Program-made: the position numbers and the translations under genes | Notes under the pieces: generated by a model | Database searches by the model: none | Seen by the model: the letters and a program-made list of their open reading frames with translations, nothing else | What the model was told of the DNA's origin: nothing | From: Atriophallophorus winterbourni | Lineage: Eukaryota; Platyhelminthes; Trematoda; Plagiorchiida; Microphallidae | DNA: 64,000 nucleotides | Assembly (NCBI GenBank): GCA_013407085.1 | Contig: JACCGJ010016263.1 | Span: 1 to 64,000 of the forward strand | Reading direction: 5' to 3' | Shown here: positions 33,671 to 43,517 of the stretch, piece by piece | How positions within the stretch are numbered: position 1 is the stretch's first letter | How the letters are laid out: every line of letters starts with the position of its first letter

Positions 33671-33902
33671 TTTTGTACTTTAATATTTTAACCCTTCTAC
33701 GGGAATTGTTTTTGATGTTGACACTTGTTGACTATAGACACCGCCAGACAAGTGAACTCCGATGGTGACTGAAAGTACCGACGTAAGCCAGTTAGCAACA
33801 GACTGCTTGTTTATTTGCTATAAGCTAACATTTGAGGTGGTAACTAGTGTTACGGTCAGTAGACAAAGGGTTGTTCTTTTTTGTACTTTAATATTTTGTC
33901 TG

Positions 33903-33912
33903 CTATAAATAG
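33903..33912 (+). promoter_or_regulatory. TATA box of the hAT transposase gene
   Basis: CTATAAATAG lies 44 bp before the chosen ATG at 33947, leaving room for a start site about 30 bp downstream. The other in-frame upstream start (TTG at 33926) is not a normal eukaryotic start. Confidence 0.55.
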
Positions 33913-33946
33913 GATGAAAATTTAATTGTCTCATCATAGTTTCATC

Positions 33947-36900
33947 ATGAGCCCCCCGAAGACGCACCACAAGTCGGACAAGGACAAAGACTCGGCCTCG
34001 GCCAAGAAGTCCAAGAGGAGCCCGACCCTCAACGTCAAGCTGCCGTCCAAAGACCCGTGGACCCCCAAGTCCTCAAGAAAGAGGTCTCCGCCGCCGTCAG
34101 ATGATGATGATGATGACGACTTTCATCACACCACCTACCGGCACAAGCCTACCAGATCACCGATCTGGAACTTCTTCAAGAAGGAGGCTGTGAAGAAAGG
34201 TGCGAAGGAAAGAGAAGTTCGAGCTCTTTGCCAAGTCGAGGATTGTGGCCAGTCCATTGCCTGGCCTCAGGGAACCCCCCAAGGAATGGTCTGCCATATC
34301 ATGTCGAAGCATCCGGACGTTTCTAAGCAGTTTCTGAACCACAAGGCCAAGTTGGAGACTGAAAAGGTGAGTAAGACTCAGTTTGACGCAACCTTCGCTA
34401 AACTTCGTTTAAACTTTGCTATACTTCGCAATATCTTTCCATATACTTTGTTATAGATCGCTTAGTACTTCCAAATACTGTGCATGAACATCGTTATACT
34501 TTGCAATAGTTTGTTGGAAATGAAGCTCAACTGTTTTTTCTTTCTTTTCTTTCCCAGAAGAAGCAGCAGCAGTCCCAGTCCAGCTCTTGGCGAGTCAAGT
34601 TCGGGGAGTCATCCAAAACCTCTTCAAGAAGGCTATCAGTGACCCCGATCACCCAGTACTACAAGTCCGGCGGCAGCGCCAGCGCTCCCAAGAAGTACAA
34701 CCCGAACAGTCCTCTCCAGCTGAGGACCAACCTGGAGATCATGGCCTACCTTGCCGGTGCCAACCTTTCGTTCAGCCATGTGGAGAATCGCCACTTTATA
34801 AGGTATTTGAAATGACAAATTCACAATTACAAGTTGTTACCTTCTTACTTGAAAGATAATTTTGATTTTACTTTGCTATACTTCGCTTAATCTTCGCTAT
34901 ACTTTGTTATATATTGCTATTTTTCGATTAAAAATCACTATAATTTGGATATATCGCTAATACCTTCGCTATTATTCCAGGTATTCTCAGTCGCTGGACC
35001 CGAAAATCAACATCCCCAGGCAGATCATGTTTTCCAGGCACATCTATACCCTCCTCTTCAAGAATGTAGAGGAAGCCATGGAGAAGAAGCTCGCCAAGGA
35101 CCTGGCCAACCTCCTGGGAGTTGGATTCATCAGTGACATGTGGACCAGCCGCTCCAACCAGGGGTACCTGAGCTTTACTATCCACTACATTGATCCAGAC
35201 TGGGTCATGCAGAGATTCACCATTGACTGCAGGATGGTGGTGGGCCGCTACCTCAACTCCATGATTGGTGCCATCAAAAACCTCAAAGACAGCACTGCGA
35301 CCATCATGGTTACGGACGCCGAGGCCAAAATGAAGAAAGCTGTGAAGAACGCTGATAAGATCAGCAAGCACCTGCTTTGCGTCGATTACGCAATTAACAA
35401 CGCCCTCAAGTATGCCATGCAGATCGAGGAGGTGGGCGACTTGGTCAAGCTGGTTAGGGCTCTGGCCACCGGGGTCAAGCGTTCTTCGGTCAGGAACGAT
35501 CTCATGAGGAAGAAGGCAGCTGACTCGGAGGGTGAGTGAGCGCAATATTCGGTTAACTTCGATACCATTCGCTACAATTTGCTATATAATTTGCTATGTT
35601 ATTCGTTATACTTCGCTATATTTGCGAAGCTTGGCCATATTATTAACGAAGCTTCGTTATTATTTGCTATACCTTCGAAGTTCAGAAGTCATTCCTTTAC
35701 AGTTCCCTTCATCAAGATCGTTCAGTACAGCAAGATCCGCTGGTCTTCAATGTGCATGACCATCACATCCATCGTCCGGAACAAGGCGGTCCTGCTGTCG
35801 CTGAAGGATGATGTCTTCAACACCCCTTCAGACTTTGCGGCCCTCATTCCAAACAAGCTGCAGTTTCAGGACCTGGAAGACATCCTCTGGCCCCTCGAGC
35901 AGATCAAGGAGGTCAGCAAACGTCTCCAGGCAGATGAGACGCCCACACTGCAGCATGTCATTCCGGACATGGCCAAGATTGCCATGATGTCCGCCTCCAG
36001 GATCAAGCTGTTCGCCGAATTTAAGGCTGCCACCAAGGCATTCATCAAGAAGTTCCAGGAGGAGATCAAAATCAGAGTTCCCGAGCTGGGCAGGAACGTG
36101 GACCTCTACCAGATTGCGCACTACCTGAACCCTACTCAGAAGGCCGTGTACCTCAGGACCAGGTCTCATGGTCACCTCTTCTACGAGTGCGAGCAGAGCA
36201 TCAAGTTGCTCTTGGCCAACTTGGCCCCAGCCGCCCCACCATCCATTCAGATGCCGGAACCCGCTTGCCAAGATCTTGAAGGTTTTCTCCGAGAGCACCA
36301 TGACCTTGATCTTGATCCGGAATTGGCCTTTGGCAGCGTCGACCAGTCCCAGTCCCAGTCTCAACCAGCCCCAGTTCCTTCCTATGTCAAGGAGATGAAT
36401 GAGTGGATGGCGTCTCCCCTGGAAAAGGAGGACATCGACGTGCTCCAGTACTGGAAGATGAAGGCCAAGAAGCTCCCTCGACTCGCCAAAGTCGCCCAGT
36501 AAGTTGTTTCAAAGTTAAAGGTCACTTATTTTCCGTTGGATTATAATTTATTCTCGTTATTCGCCATACTTCGCTATAATATTCGCTAAACTTCGCCATA
36601 CTTCGATATTATTCGCTATACTTCGATATATTATTTTCTATTCTTAGATGTAGTATTGCTATACTTTGATATAGTATTGTTATACTTCGAAATAGTAGTT
36701 TAACTTTTGTACCCCATGGAACCTAATACAAAATACTAAACCTGTCTCATTTTCTTTTAGGATGGTCTACGCCATCCCGGCAACCTCAGCCTCATCAGAG
36801 AGGGTCTTCTCGGAAGCTGGACTCGTGACCAAGCCCACCCGAAGCCTTCTGAACAACGAGAGGGTACAGGAGCTCGTCTACATTCATGACAATTACGAGA

Positions 36901-36974
36901 GAGTGCTCCCCTACATGAAGAGGATGAAGCTCCGCATCCAGGAGTTCACCAATGGCGAAGGTACCAGCACTTAG
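33947..36974 (+). CDS. hAT transposase, five exons
   Basis: Exons 33947-34366, 34558-34802, 34981-35531, 35703-36498 and 36761-36974, all with GT-AG junctions and consistent phases (0, 2, 1, 2), give 741 aa. Exon 1 has a basic, low-complexity N-terminus (residues 1-60, including an Asp run) and a BED zinc finger (SPIWNFFKKE, CQVEDC, CHIMSKH). Exon 3 has DMWTSRSNQGYLS, HYIDPDW and TDAEAKMKKAV, where the hAT catalytic Asp residues lie. Exons 4-5 have the C-terminal hAT dimerisation domain (YWKMKAKKLPRLAKVA, ATSASSERVFSEAGLV, RSLLNNERVQELVYI). The frame ends at TAG 36972-36974 but stays open for 64 more codons, rich in Asp, Glu and Ser, to TGA at 37167-37169. The stop may be a single nonsense change in a longer protein. 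The protein would act in the nucleus, cutting and rejoining the element ends. Confidence 0.88.
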
Positions 36975-37369
36975 TGTCAGCAGCAGCTCAAAGACCAGGA
37001 TGACCCTGAGGCCAACCTTGAGGATGTCGAGTTTGTCGACACCCAGGAGCTCACGGCGGGGGCCTACTCCCCTCTGACTGGAGGCAGCCGGACCAGTTCC
37101 GGCACCAGGTCCAGGTCCAGAACCCCGGTCTCAGAGACCGAGTCAGAGGAGGAGCCTAATTTCCTTTGAGAAAACACGGTTTTTTATATTTACAATTCCA
37201 AAGCTCATGAAAAACTCCTCTCTTGTCAAATAAAAGTTCTTTCATGGTCAAAAAATAATTTATTTCGGAATTCGTTTTATTTCAGCGAAGAAAGGCGAAT
37301 TTAAACGAATATTAGCGAATTATAGCAAATTAAAGCAAGGTTTTTTGTCGAAAACGAAGTTTTTGGGTT

Positions 37370-37566
37370 ACATCGAATTTGAGCGAAGATTATTCGCTAA
37401 TATTCGTTATGGCGAAGTGCGAAGGTTCGCTTCGCTTCGCCATTGCGAAGTGCACTTCGGATATTCGCTTTGATACTATTCGCTATCGCGAAGGGCAGTT
37501 AGGGCACTTCGAAAATTCGCTTCGCACTTCGTTTCGCTCCAAAAAAGTGACATTCGTTATTGTCTG
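37370..37566 (-). repeat. hAT right end: TIR plus subterminal GCGAAG array
   Basis: Mirror of the left end: TTCGCT/GCGAAG repeats then ATTCGTTATTGTCTG. Beyond the 15-bp TIR the two ends share words rather than a continuous inverted repeat. Confidence 0.8.
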
Positions 37567-38577
37567 GATCCATGCATACCGTGGCGTTATTTCCCGTAAA
37601 AATGAAGAAACGATTTCTATCATCAGTTGTTCATTGGCGATTGAAAAGCATGAACTAGGTCAGATTCTCCTGCGTCAAACCGACATTCATATAGATTTCG
37701 TTTAAGTGGGTGCATGGATAACTTTGATTCTTTAGAGCTTTTTGACGTATACCTCCTCTCCTGAGAGAGCTTTTTCATGCAATCCCTTCAAAACACCGGA
37801 GTCTTCACACCCACGATGGTTTAACCACTGATACTTCAAGTTAACCAAGTCCGTCCGATTGACTGACCAATTTTTTAACCCCCGTTTGTACTCGATGTAA
37901 CAGACTACTATGGTTCTTGTCTTATATCCCAATCGACGCGTTCTTCAGTGATTTGGTCACATGCTCCGTAGGACAAACATTGCGCTTACACAAAGTTCTC
38001 AATCGGAATCTTGATCGACGTTAACGACGGCTTCAACGCAGTTTATGTTTTATTCGTTTTCTGGCCGTTTTAGTCCATAGAACTGGTGCTTATCGCCGGT
38101 TTCGCGAGAAATATGATATGATTTCACCCACTAGACAGGCTGCTAAGGCTTGCGCAGTTATTTCCACACTATCGTCGGTACCATTTTTACATCTTTGTTT
38201 CATGAAGAGCAGAGTTGAACACATTTCCACAATTATGCAACTGCGGCGCTAATACAAACTGCACCGTCGGATTCGGAGTCAAAATTCCTATCAGTTACCG
38301 CATATCTGACCATATCTAACGCAGTCGATGGTTACCCTGATTCCACAATGAATTGTGATCTCGAATCTTGAACTAGGTATCTACTACTGGATTGTGATCT
38401 GAGAAGCAGAATAGATGCATATCTGTGACGTTCTTGTGGGCTGCCGCTGGTTGATACCGCAATAAAGATTGTTTATCTAAGCATGCAGCCAGCCTTAAAG
38501 GGTTAAAGCCATCTAATAAAAAATTACAAACAATTTTAAAAAAGAAAATTATTGTGGTGCTCACATCCCCATCCCTT

Positions 38578-38613
38578 ACACACCACCGGCTATTTGCCGT
38601 CATCAGGTGGGGC
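38578..38613 (-). ncRNA. Hammerhead ribozyme relic in copy A
   Basis: Minus strand: CCAC, CTGATGA (intact), CGGCAAATA then directly GCCGGTGGTG. The right half of stem II and the GAAA core are deleted compared with copy B at 63758. Confidence 0.5.
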
Positions 38614-38616
38614 ATG

Positions 38617-39185
38617 ATTCCAAAGGTTGTTATGGTCCCAAAGGTTGTCATAGCCGGGGGTGGCAGTGGGGATAAGCTCCCACTGTTTATAAAATGCTCC
38701 CATATGGCACGCGTCTCAAATAGCATCTGACAACCAAGTCCAGCTTCTGGCCTGCACGAGTGGCTCCCCGGGCCCGGCGGAACTGCTTCTACCAACAGGA
38801 GAAGGGGCGAGGTCGAGTGACTGGCGCCTGAAAACCAGTTTGCTTCGGGCAGATGAAGCTCGTTAGCCTGGGAGTGCATTTCATCTAAGGGAAAGAAAAC
38901 CCTGATTTTAAATCTCCGCTGCCTTACGGGAAACCAGATCGCGGGAAAGGCTCCGGGAGAAAACCCTGAGGAAAAACCTGGAACGGAGTCTGGTAAACCA
39001 CCTCTTTCTGGCAACTCCCTGATGCCTTGCAGGTCGCACTTGGTTGTGCAAAGGCTAGAGAAGCTGACTCGAACAAACGCCGAGTGGTGCTGGGGACGCC
39101 GCTTTGTACCCGAATTCCCAAGGATCTTCATTGAAGCCGACTCATCCTCCAGTAGGAGATAGTCGCTCAAAAGTAAGTACGTAAA
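38617..39185 (+). mobile_element. GC-rich insertion with GCATG target repeats
   Basis: Copy B runs straight from GTGGCATG into GTTCGTGGTAATTTTTCG (63795 on). Copy A has 569 extra bp here, flanked by GCATG on both sides (38612-38616, 39186-39190). The insert is far richer in GC than its neighbours (CCCCGGGCCCGGCGG at about 38765) and ends CTCAAAAGTAAGTACGTAAA, similar to the TAAG tail of LINE H at 18725. It looks like a retroposon, either a SINE-like element or a truncated LINE segment. The long minus-strand open frame across it is a GC artefact. Confidence 0.65.
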
Positions 39186-39318
39186 GCATGGTTCTTGGTA
39201 AATTTTCGTTGTTGTAAAAACCATCATCGGAATCAGATTATTTCGAAATAGCATTCGTTTAAAATAGGAATGACTTACGTGCAATCCACCCACGTTTTTA
39301 CCCTGAAATGTTTCCAAT

Positions 39319-39660
39319 GTTCTTATACTTGTGATAAAGCAGCTTGCTGCTCATTTTTACCAATTGATTTATTAATCAATATTGGCTCTGCTAATCAGTC
39401 TGCCACATTTATCCATGCCCTTGTGCGTTACTATCTCCATCGAGTCTTGGGAATGCTTGGCACACATCCACCAATTCAACAATCACGAGCCATGCACGTT
39501 TCAAATCACAGTGTTGCTTCAATGCCGTATGTTTTCGTGTTAACTTTCAAGTGAATTTCGATCACAGACCGTATAGTCACTTTATTGACCCATCAATCTG
39601 TTGAATCAAAGTCCAAAGACGTGTGCTTGGTTAATCGAGTGTGAACTTTGTTCATTCAAT
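39319..39660. other. Cathepsin B upstream region
   Basis: About 340 bp between repeat copy A and the TATA box. No other coding signal. This is the only unique DNA available as proximal promoter. Confidence 0.4.
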
Positions 39661-39667
39661 TTAACGT

Positions 39668-39676
39668 ATATAAAAA
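39668..39676 (+). promoter_or_regulatory. TATA box of the cathepsin B gene
   Basis: GTATATAAAAATG places TATAAAA about 38 bp before the start codon at 39707, implying a very short 5' UTR. Confidence 0.55.
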
Positions 39677-39706
39677 TGAAATTTATCGTCGAATTTGTAC
39701 TAAGCA

Positions 39707-41602
39707 ATGGCCCATCGGATCACAGCGTTTTTGACAGTATTGCTGGTTGGGGCACACTGTGCCGAGCAGCGGTTCAAACCCCTCTCTCAAGAAATGATTG
39801 ATTATATAAACAACAAGGTAACTTTTGGCATTATAACATCACTCAAACCATCACAAGTTTAACCTCACTCTCACTCTCTTCGGATTGTAGTCTGGCGCAT
39901 TGTGGAAGGCGGATCACTCGAAAAAGTTCCGCAGTGTGGAACAGATGCGTCGATTATTGGGTGTGAAACGTGAGACTCCGGCGTCGAGAAACCGTCACAT
40001 GCCAACCATGTTGCATGAGAATTATGATCCGTTTCCAGAGGCATTCGACGCCCGGGTTCACTGGCCACAATGCAAATCAATTGGAGAGATTCGTGACCAA
40101 TCAAGTTGTGGATCTTGCTGGGTATGTTCCATGGTTTAGGTTGATCGAACAGAGAATGAATTCACTGCTCTCATCGATTTTCGGTTATTCAAACGGATTC
40201 TGATTAGATCAATATATTGGTCGAGTCATTTGTGGTTCTTTCTGAACCCGTCTCCTCTGTCTGGTAATATCAAAAACAGATGATAACTGTCCACATTATT
40301 TTTGTGTCACCCTACTTTTTTATTTTCTGCATAAAACTGCCTATTTGATTTGTTCGAATATTGCTACAATCTTGAGAGAATGTGAAACGACCAACAATTG
40401 TGTATACAACTCTCTAAATTAGAACACATCACTGGTTTCAGCTTGCGTCCCTTCAACATATGAAGACAACCAGTTTTAGTTTCAGTTAATTTTTAAAACG
40501 ACCAGATTCATGAAGAGAAACAACTGTAGCACGGTCATAATAAAAAGGCATTTGTAAACGGTTTTATGGTTGGCGCTTGTATTATGTCACACAATGAAGA
40601 CTCTATCTGTGAAAACAAGGTGTACACTGAAGGACACCTGATGTTGGATGTTGAATGGTATAAAGGATCCACATCCACAGACATCGTTAGCATTTGGGGG
40701 TTGATGCCCTTCCTGATTTCTTTAACAATAATGATGCTAAATTTTCAAAGTACACGAAGCCATAGTTCATATGTTTTAATAAGTATGACATCATTTATCG
40801 AGAGTATTTCCCAAACTTGTTAATATTCAGCTATCCGTTGTTTATTTTCCCAGGCCTTTGGTGCGGTGGAAGCCATGAGTGATCGGATGTGTATCCACTC
40901 AAACGGAACCTTCACAAAGGATTTGAGCGCATTGGATCTGCTCAGCTGTTGTGAGAATTGTGGCGATGGGTGTGATGGTGGTTACCTGAGCGGAGCGTGG
41001 GACTTTTGGGCAGAACACGGTATTGTGACAGGCGGTTCATTTGAAGATAAAACTGGGTGCGCCCCTTATCCATTCGAGTCATGTGATCACCATGTTGTCG
41101 GCAAGCGGAAGCCATGTCCTTCGACGATATACGAAACACCAAAGTGTGAATTGAAGTGCATAAACAATTCGTCGTATGAGGGGGATAAAACGTATGGTTA
41201 GTCACATTTAATATCACCTAACTGCTTACTCATTAGTAGTATTTATAATTAAATTTTGTCATTTATTTGCCCACAGCAAAGTCCGTGTATTACGTAGAGA
41301 GTTACGAAAAGAACATAATGATGGAAATCATGAGAAACGGACCTGTTGAAGGTGCTTTCGATGTGTACGAGGATTTCACGAGCTATGCGTCAGGGATCTA
41401 TCATCACGTGACGGGAAGCTACGTCGGGGGTCATGCGATTCGTATTTTGGGGTGGGGCGTTGAGAAAGGTGTTCCCTATTGGCTGATTGCGAACTCGTGG
41501 AACGACGATTGGGGAGAGAGAGGCTTCTTCCGTATGATGAAGGGTATCAATGAGTGTGGAATCGAATCCTCAATTTATGGTGGTTTACCGAAATTATCTT
41601 AA
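39707..41602 (+). CDS. Cathepsin B-like cysteine protease, four exons, complete
   Basis: Exons 39707-39817, 39891-40121, 40854-41196 and 41277-41602, GT-AG junctions, give 336 aa, normal for cathepsin B. Residues 1-19 ([19 protein letters not shown]) are a signal peptide. A propeptide follows to about residue 85; the mature enzyme starts near FPEAFDAR. The catalytic triad is complete: Cys113 in DQSSCGSCW, His281 in [11 protein letters not shown], Asn301 in ANSWNDDWG. The occluding loop keeps the His-His pair (CDHHVV, 193-194) that gives cathepsin B its dipeptidyl-carboxypeptidase activity. NGT at about 131 and NNS at about 218 are possible N-glycosylation sites. The active-site Trp codon ends exon 2, so the ORF is read only after splicing. 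Flukes secrete such enzymes from the gut to digest host protein; use here is inferred. Introns are 73, 732 and 80 bp. Confidence 0.95.
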
Positions 41603-41608
41603 ATAATT

Positions 41609-41625
41609 GAATAAAGCGAATAAAT
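41609..41625 (+). terminator. Poly(A) signals of the cathepsin B gene
   Basis: Two AATAAA hexamers lie 8 and about 18 bp after the stop codon (GAATAAAGCGAATAAATTT), so the 3' UTR is very short. Confidence 0.6.
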
Positions 41626-41639
41626 TTCCAACGAAAGTT

Positions 41640-42407
41640 TCGCATTTTTTGTTAAATTTGGGTAACACACAAATGTTTGGTGTGAGTTGGGCTTCAGTAT
41701 GGTACACATAGGAGGCGTTGGCTTAGTTCTAGTATCTTCATAATCCTCTAGGTCTATTAGAATATATCAAAAGTTGATATCATTGGTTAAAAATTTAAGC
41801 GAATATAAATTTTAAACTCGGTTTACTTTCAGTGTTTGACGTGATGTTCGACTTCTGGGACTAAATCAAATTTTATCGGCTGCTACGTATATTTTAAAAT
41901 TTTGTACCTTTTTCTTTTCGTGATTCAGATTCTCAAGTTTGAAAAGACCATATCATATATATCATAAACTTCGTTAATGAATGATTCAACCAGATAATCC
42001 TGATTGATAACAAACAATTTAGTGATCTAATCGATTGAAAATCATTTATAAGCTTTTATTTGGCAAAGTAGGGGCCTTCAGAAATCTCCATTCTATCACT
42101 ATGCTAATGCTTTTCACGCAATTCTTAACCTCATCAATTCTAGTATGCAGTTTCTTTTCTAACAACCTTGTTCATACACTGCAGCAATCTATACACTTGG
42201 TTCTAGAAGAAAAATCAATAGTATTATTTGAAACACGCAGCAAAAAAACGCCTATGTGTGGTGGCAATTAAAATTACTATGGCTTCTAGGTAATCGGTCT
42301 AATGCGGATGGAGTAGAGATCTACCCGTGGTTGTTCTTGTCGTTGGCTAGGATAAGGCTTACTATGTTTAAATCAATTCAACATTAACCATAACTCACAT
42401 TCTTTAT
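41640..42407. other. Intergenic, nothing recognised
   Basis: AT-rich DNA after cathepsin B. A 78-codon plus-strand frame at 42035-42271 has no recognisable domain. Confidence 0.3.
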
Positions 42408-42511
42408 TCGCACGTCGTTGTTAGTTATAAGAACCATATTTATCAATGTTTTCGGGGACTAACAATGTTAAAAAAACTGCCATATTTTCAAACACCCTCT
42501 AACTAGTCTCA

Positions 42512-42562
42512 CTGTGTCCATTTGACGATATCAGACAGCTAAAAACGGGTCGAAGTGTGTAG
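42512..42562 (+). ncRNA. Hammerhead ribozyme motif, degenerate (array unit 1)
   Basis: CTGTGTCCAT, TTGACGA, TATCAGACAGCTA, AAAA, CGGGTC, GAAGTGTG. Recognisable only by comparison with its neighbours. Confidence 0.4.
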
Positions 42563-42702
42563 TTGTAGGGATGTGTTTAGCACAGTACATTGATATGCTT
42601 AACAACAAGCGTTTTGAACGATCGACCGTGAAGCGCTCCGGGTTCTTCATGCAACTGCTTATTAACATTGGCTTCAAAGTATAACTATTTAAGTTGATCC
42701 TA

Positions 42703-42748
42703 CTGTCTCCACCTGACGACGGCAAACAGCCAGAAACCGGTTGTGGTG
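42703..42748 (+). ncRNA. Hammerhead ribozyme motif with intact cores (array unit 2)
   Basis: CCAC, CTGACGA (position 7 is free, so this fits CTGANGA), CGGC-AAACA-GCCA (three G-C pairs, C/A next to the core instead of the usual G-C), GAAA, CCGGTT, GTGG. Stem I CCAC/GTGG pairs perfectly and cleavage would follow GTT. A candidate for residual activity. Confidence 0.65.
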
Positions 42749-42946
42749 GTATGTAAGAGATGGGGATGTGAGCAACTCATTACTTTGGTCAGTGATAAGC
42801 ACCTTGAGTGCTTGACCAAGAATCACTTTGTGATTTTGTGTGTGAACATCGTGCTTCTTTATTCGAACCCTACGTAACAGTGGCATACAAGTATAACTTT
42901 GTTAACCACTTTACTACTGTTTCAATGCTCACTGAACCTGATCTTA

Positions 42947-42993
42947 CTGTCTCCACCTGACGGCGGCAAACAAGCAGGAACCGGTACTGGTGT
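42947..42993 (+). ncRNA. Hammerhead ribozyme motif, degenerate (array unit 3)
   Basis: CTCCAC, CTGACGG, CGGCAAACAAGCA, GGAA, CCGGTA, CTGGTG. Both cores carry changes. Confidence 0.45.
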
Positions 42994-43030
42994 GTAAGGG
43001 ATGGGTTATGAGCAACTCATTACTTTGGTT

Positions 43031-43517
43031 ATTTAACTTTTGTAATCGAAACCTGCTATTCAACAAGTGACACACATTCCACCACATTCACGTTTTCTCG
43101 AAGCATACGTCCGATGGATTTCGTTATTTTGTTGCTACGACTTGACACCAACAGGATTTCAATTGATTGTTTAGCTGCAACACTGTTTGGACCGGTTAAA
43201 TGGAGCATTACTTAATTACGTTCCGTGTTCCGACTAATACTTTTGTTTTGAAAATAATTGTTTCAGAATAGAAACGTTCTATAAAATGTGACTTTTCTAA
43301 ATGTGCTAAAAATCAATACCCAATCGATAAATATTAATCATCTTTCGGTACATTAATATGGGTCGCACTCTAGAAGCATCTTTGCGCAGAAATAACCTGC
43401 ATACGTTTCCCAATCGATTTCGGCTTGCTACAACAAATTAATCCCTTCTCGCTTCTATTCTTGCTTTTAATCGATTTTTTCTAAACGACTAAACCTGTAA
43501 CATTTCCCATCCTTTAG
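43031..43517. other. Intergenic, nothing recognised
   Basis: AT-rich DNA without coding or repeat signatures. It ends in a pyrimidine stretch before a possible splice acceptor at 43516-43517. Confidence 0.3.

Larger units (their letters stand above)
33456..37566 (+). mobile_element. Complete hAT DNA transposon
   Basis: Length 4111 bp. It is bounded by perfect 15-bp terminal inverted repeats CAGACAATAACGAAT (33456-33470; reverse complement at 37552-37566) and by an 8-bp direct repeat GATCCATG (33448-33455 and 37567-37574). Copy B of the surrounding repeat shows the unoccupied site with one GATCCATG at 61783-61790. The 8-bp duplication and CAG...CTG ends are hallmarks of hAT elements. Inside both ends are dense GCGAAG/TTCGCT arrays. 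A five-exon transposase gene fills the interior. Exons are visibly GC-rich against the AT-rich window. The perfect ends and nearly open gene suggest a recent insertion. Confidence 0.93.
33285..39318. repeat. Repeat AB, copy A (interrupted by hAT and a GC-rich insertion)
   Basis: Sequence at 33293-33455, 37567-38616 and 39191-39318 aligns colinearly with copy B (61628-63930) at high identity by eye: CATTAGGCGCTCTAATGGCA, ATTGCTATCTCACGGACACT, ACTTCAAGTTAACCAAGTC, AACAGACTACTATGGTTCTT, AATAGCATTCGTTTAAAATA. Both copies carry a reversed hammerhead motif near 38580 and 63760. The two copies act as empty-site controls for each other's insertions. A 66-codon minus-strand frame at 37932-37732 is shared in decayed form, but no family is recognised. 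Confidence 0.75.
42408..43030 (+). repeat. Hammerhead unit array, three diverged units
   Basis: Three ribozyme motifs in the same direction at about 42512, 42703 and 42947 (spacings 191 and 244 bp), separated by unit sequence: TTAGTTATAAGAACC, AAGAATCACTTTGTGATTTT, AACAGTGGCATACAAGTATA, TCAATGCTCACTGAACCTGA. The last two units end GATGTGAGCAACTCATTACT or similar. It is an older version of the 233-bp arrays with indels. Confidence 0.65.

Noticed and set aside
34928..35545. 205-codon minus-strand frame
   Set aside because: Antisense shadow of hAT exon 3; the plus-strand reading has clear hAT motifs and splice sites.
35828..36364. 178-codon minus-strand frame
   Set aside because: Antisense shadow of hAT exon 4.
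38090..38130. GCCGGTTTCGCGAG (and its partner at about 63255) as a hammerhead
   Set aside because: The reversed GAAACCGG part is present, but no CTGANGA core lies at the right distance.
38373..39317. 314-codon open frame on the minus strand
   Set aside because: It runs through repeat copy A, a GC-rich insertion and repeat DNA again, which copy B shows to be separate pieces. It has no domain.
40566..40823. 85-codon frame inside cathepsin B intron 2
   Set aside because: No domain, lies between well-defined exons, and is not needed for the protein.
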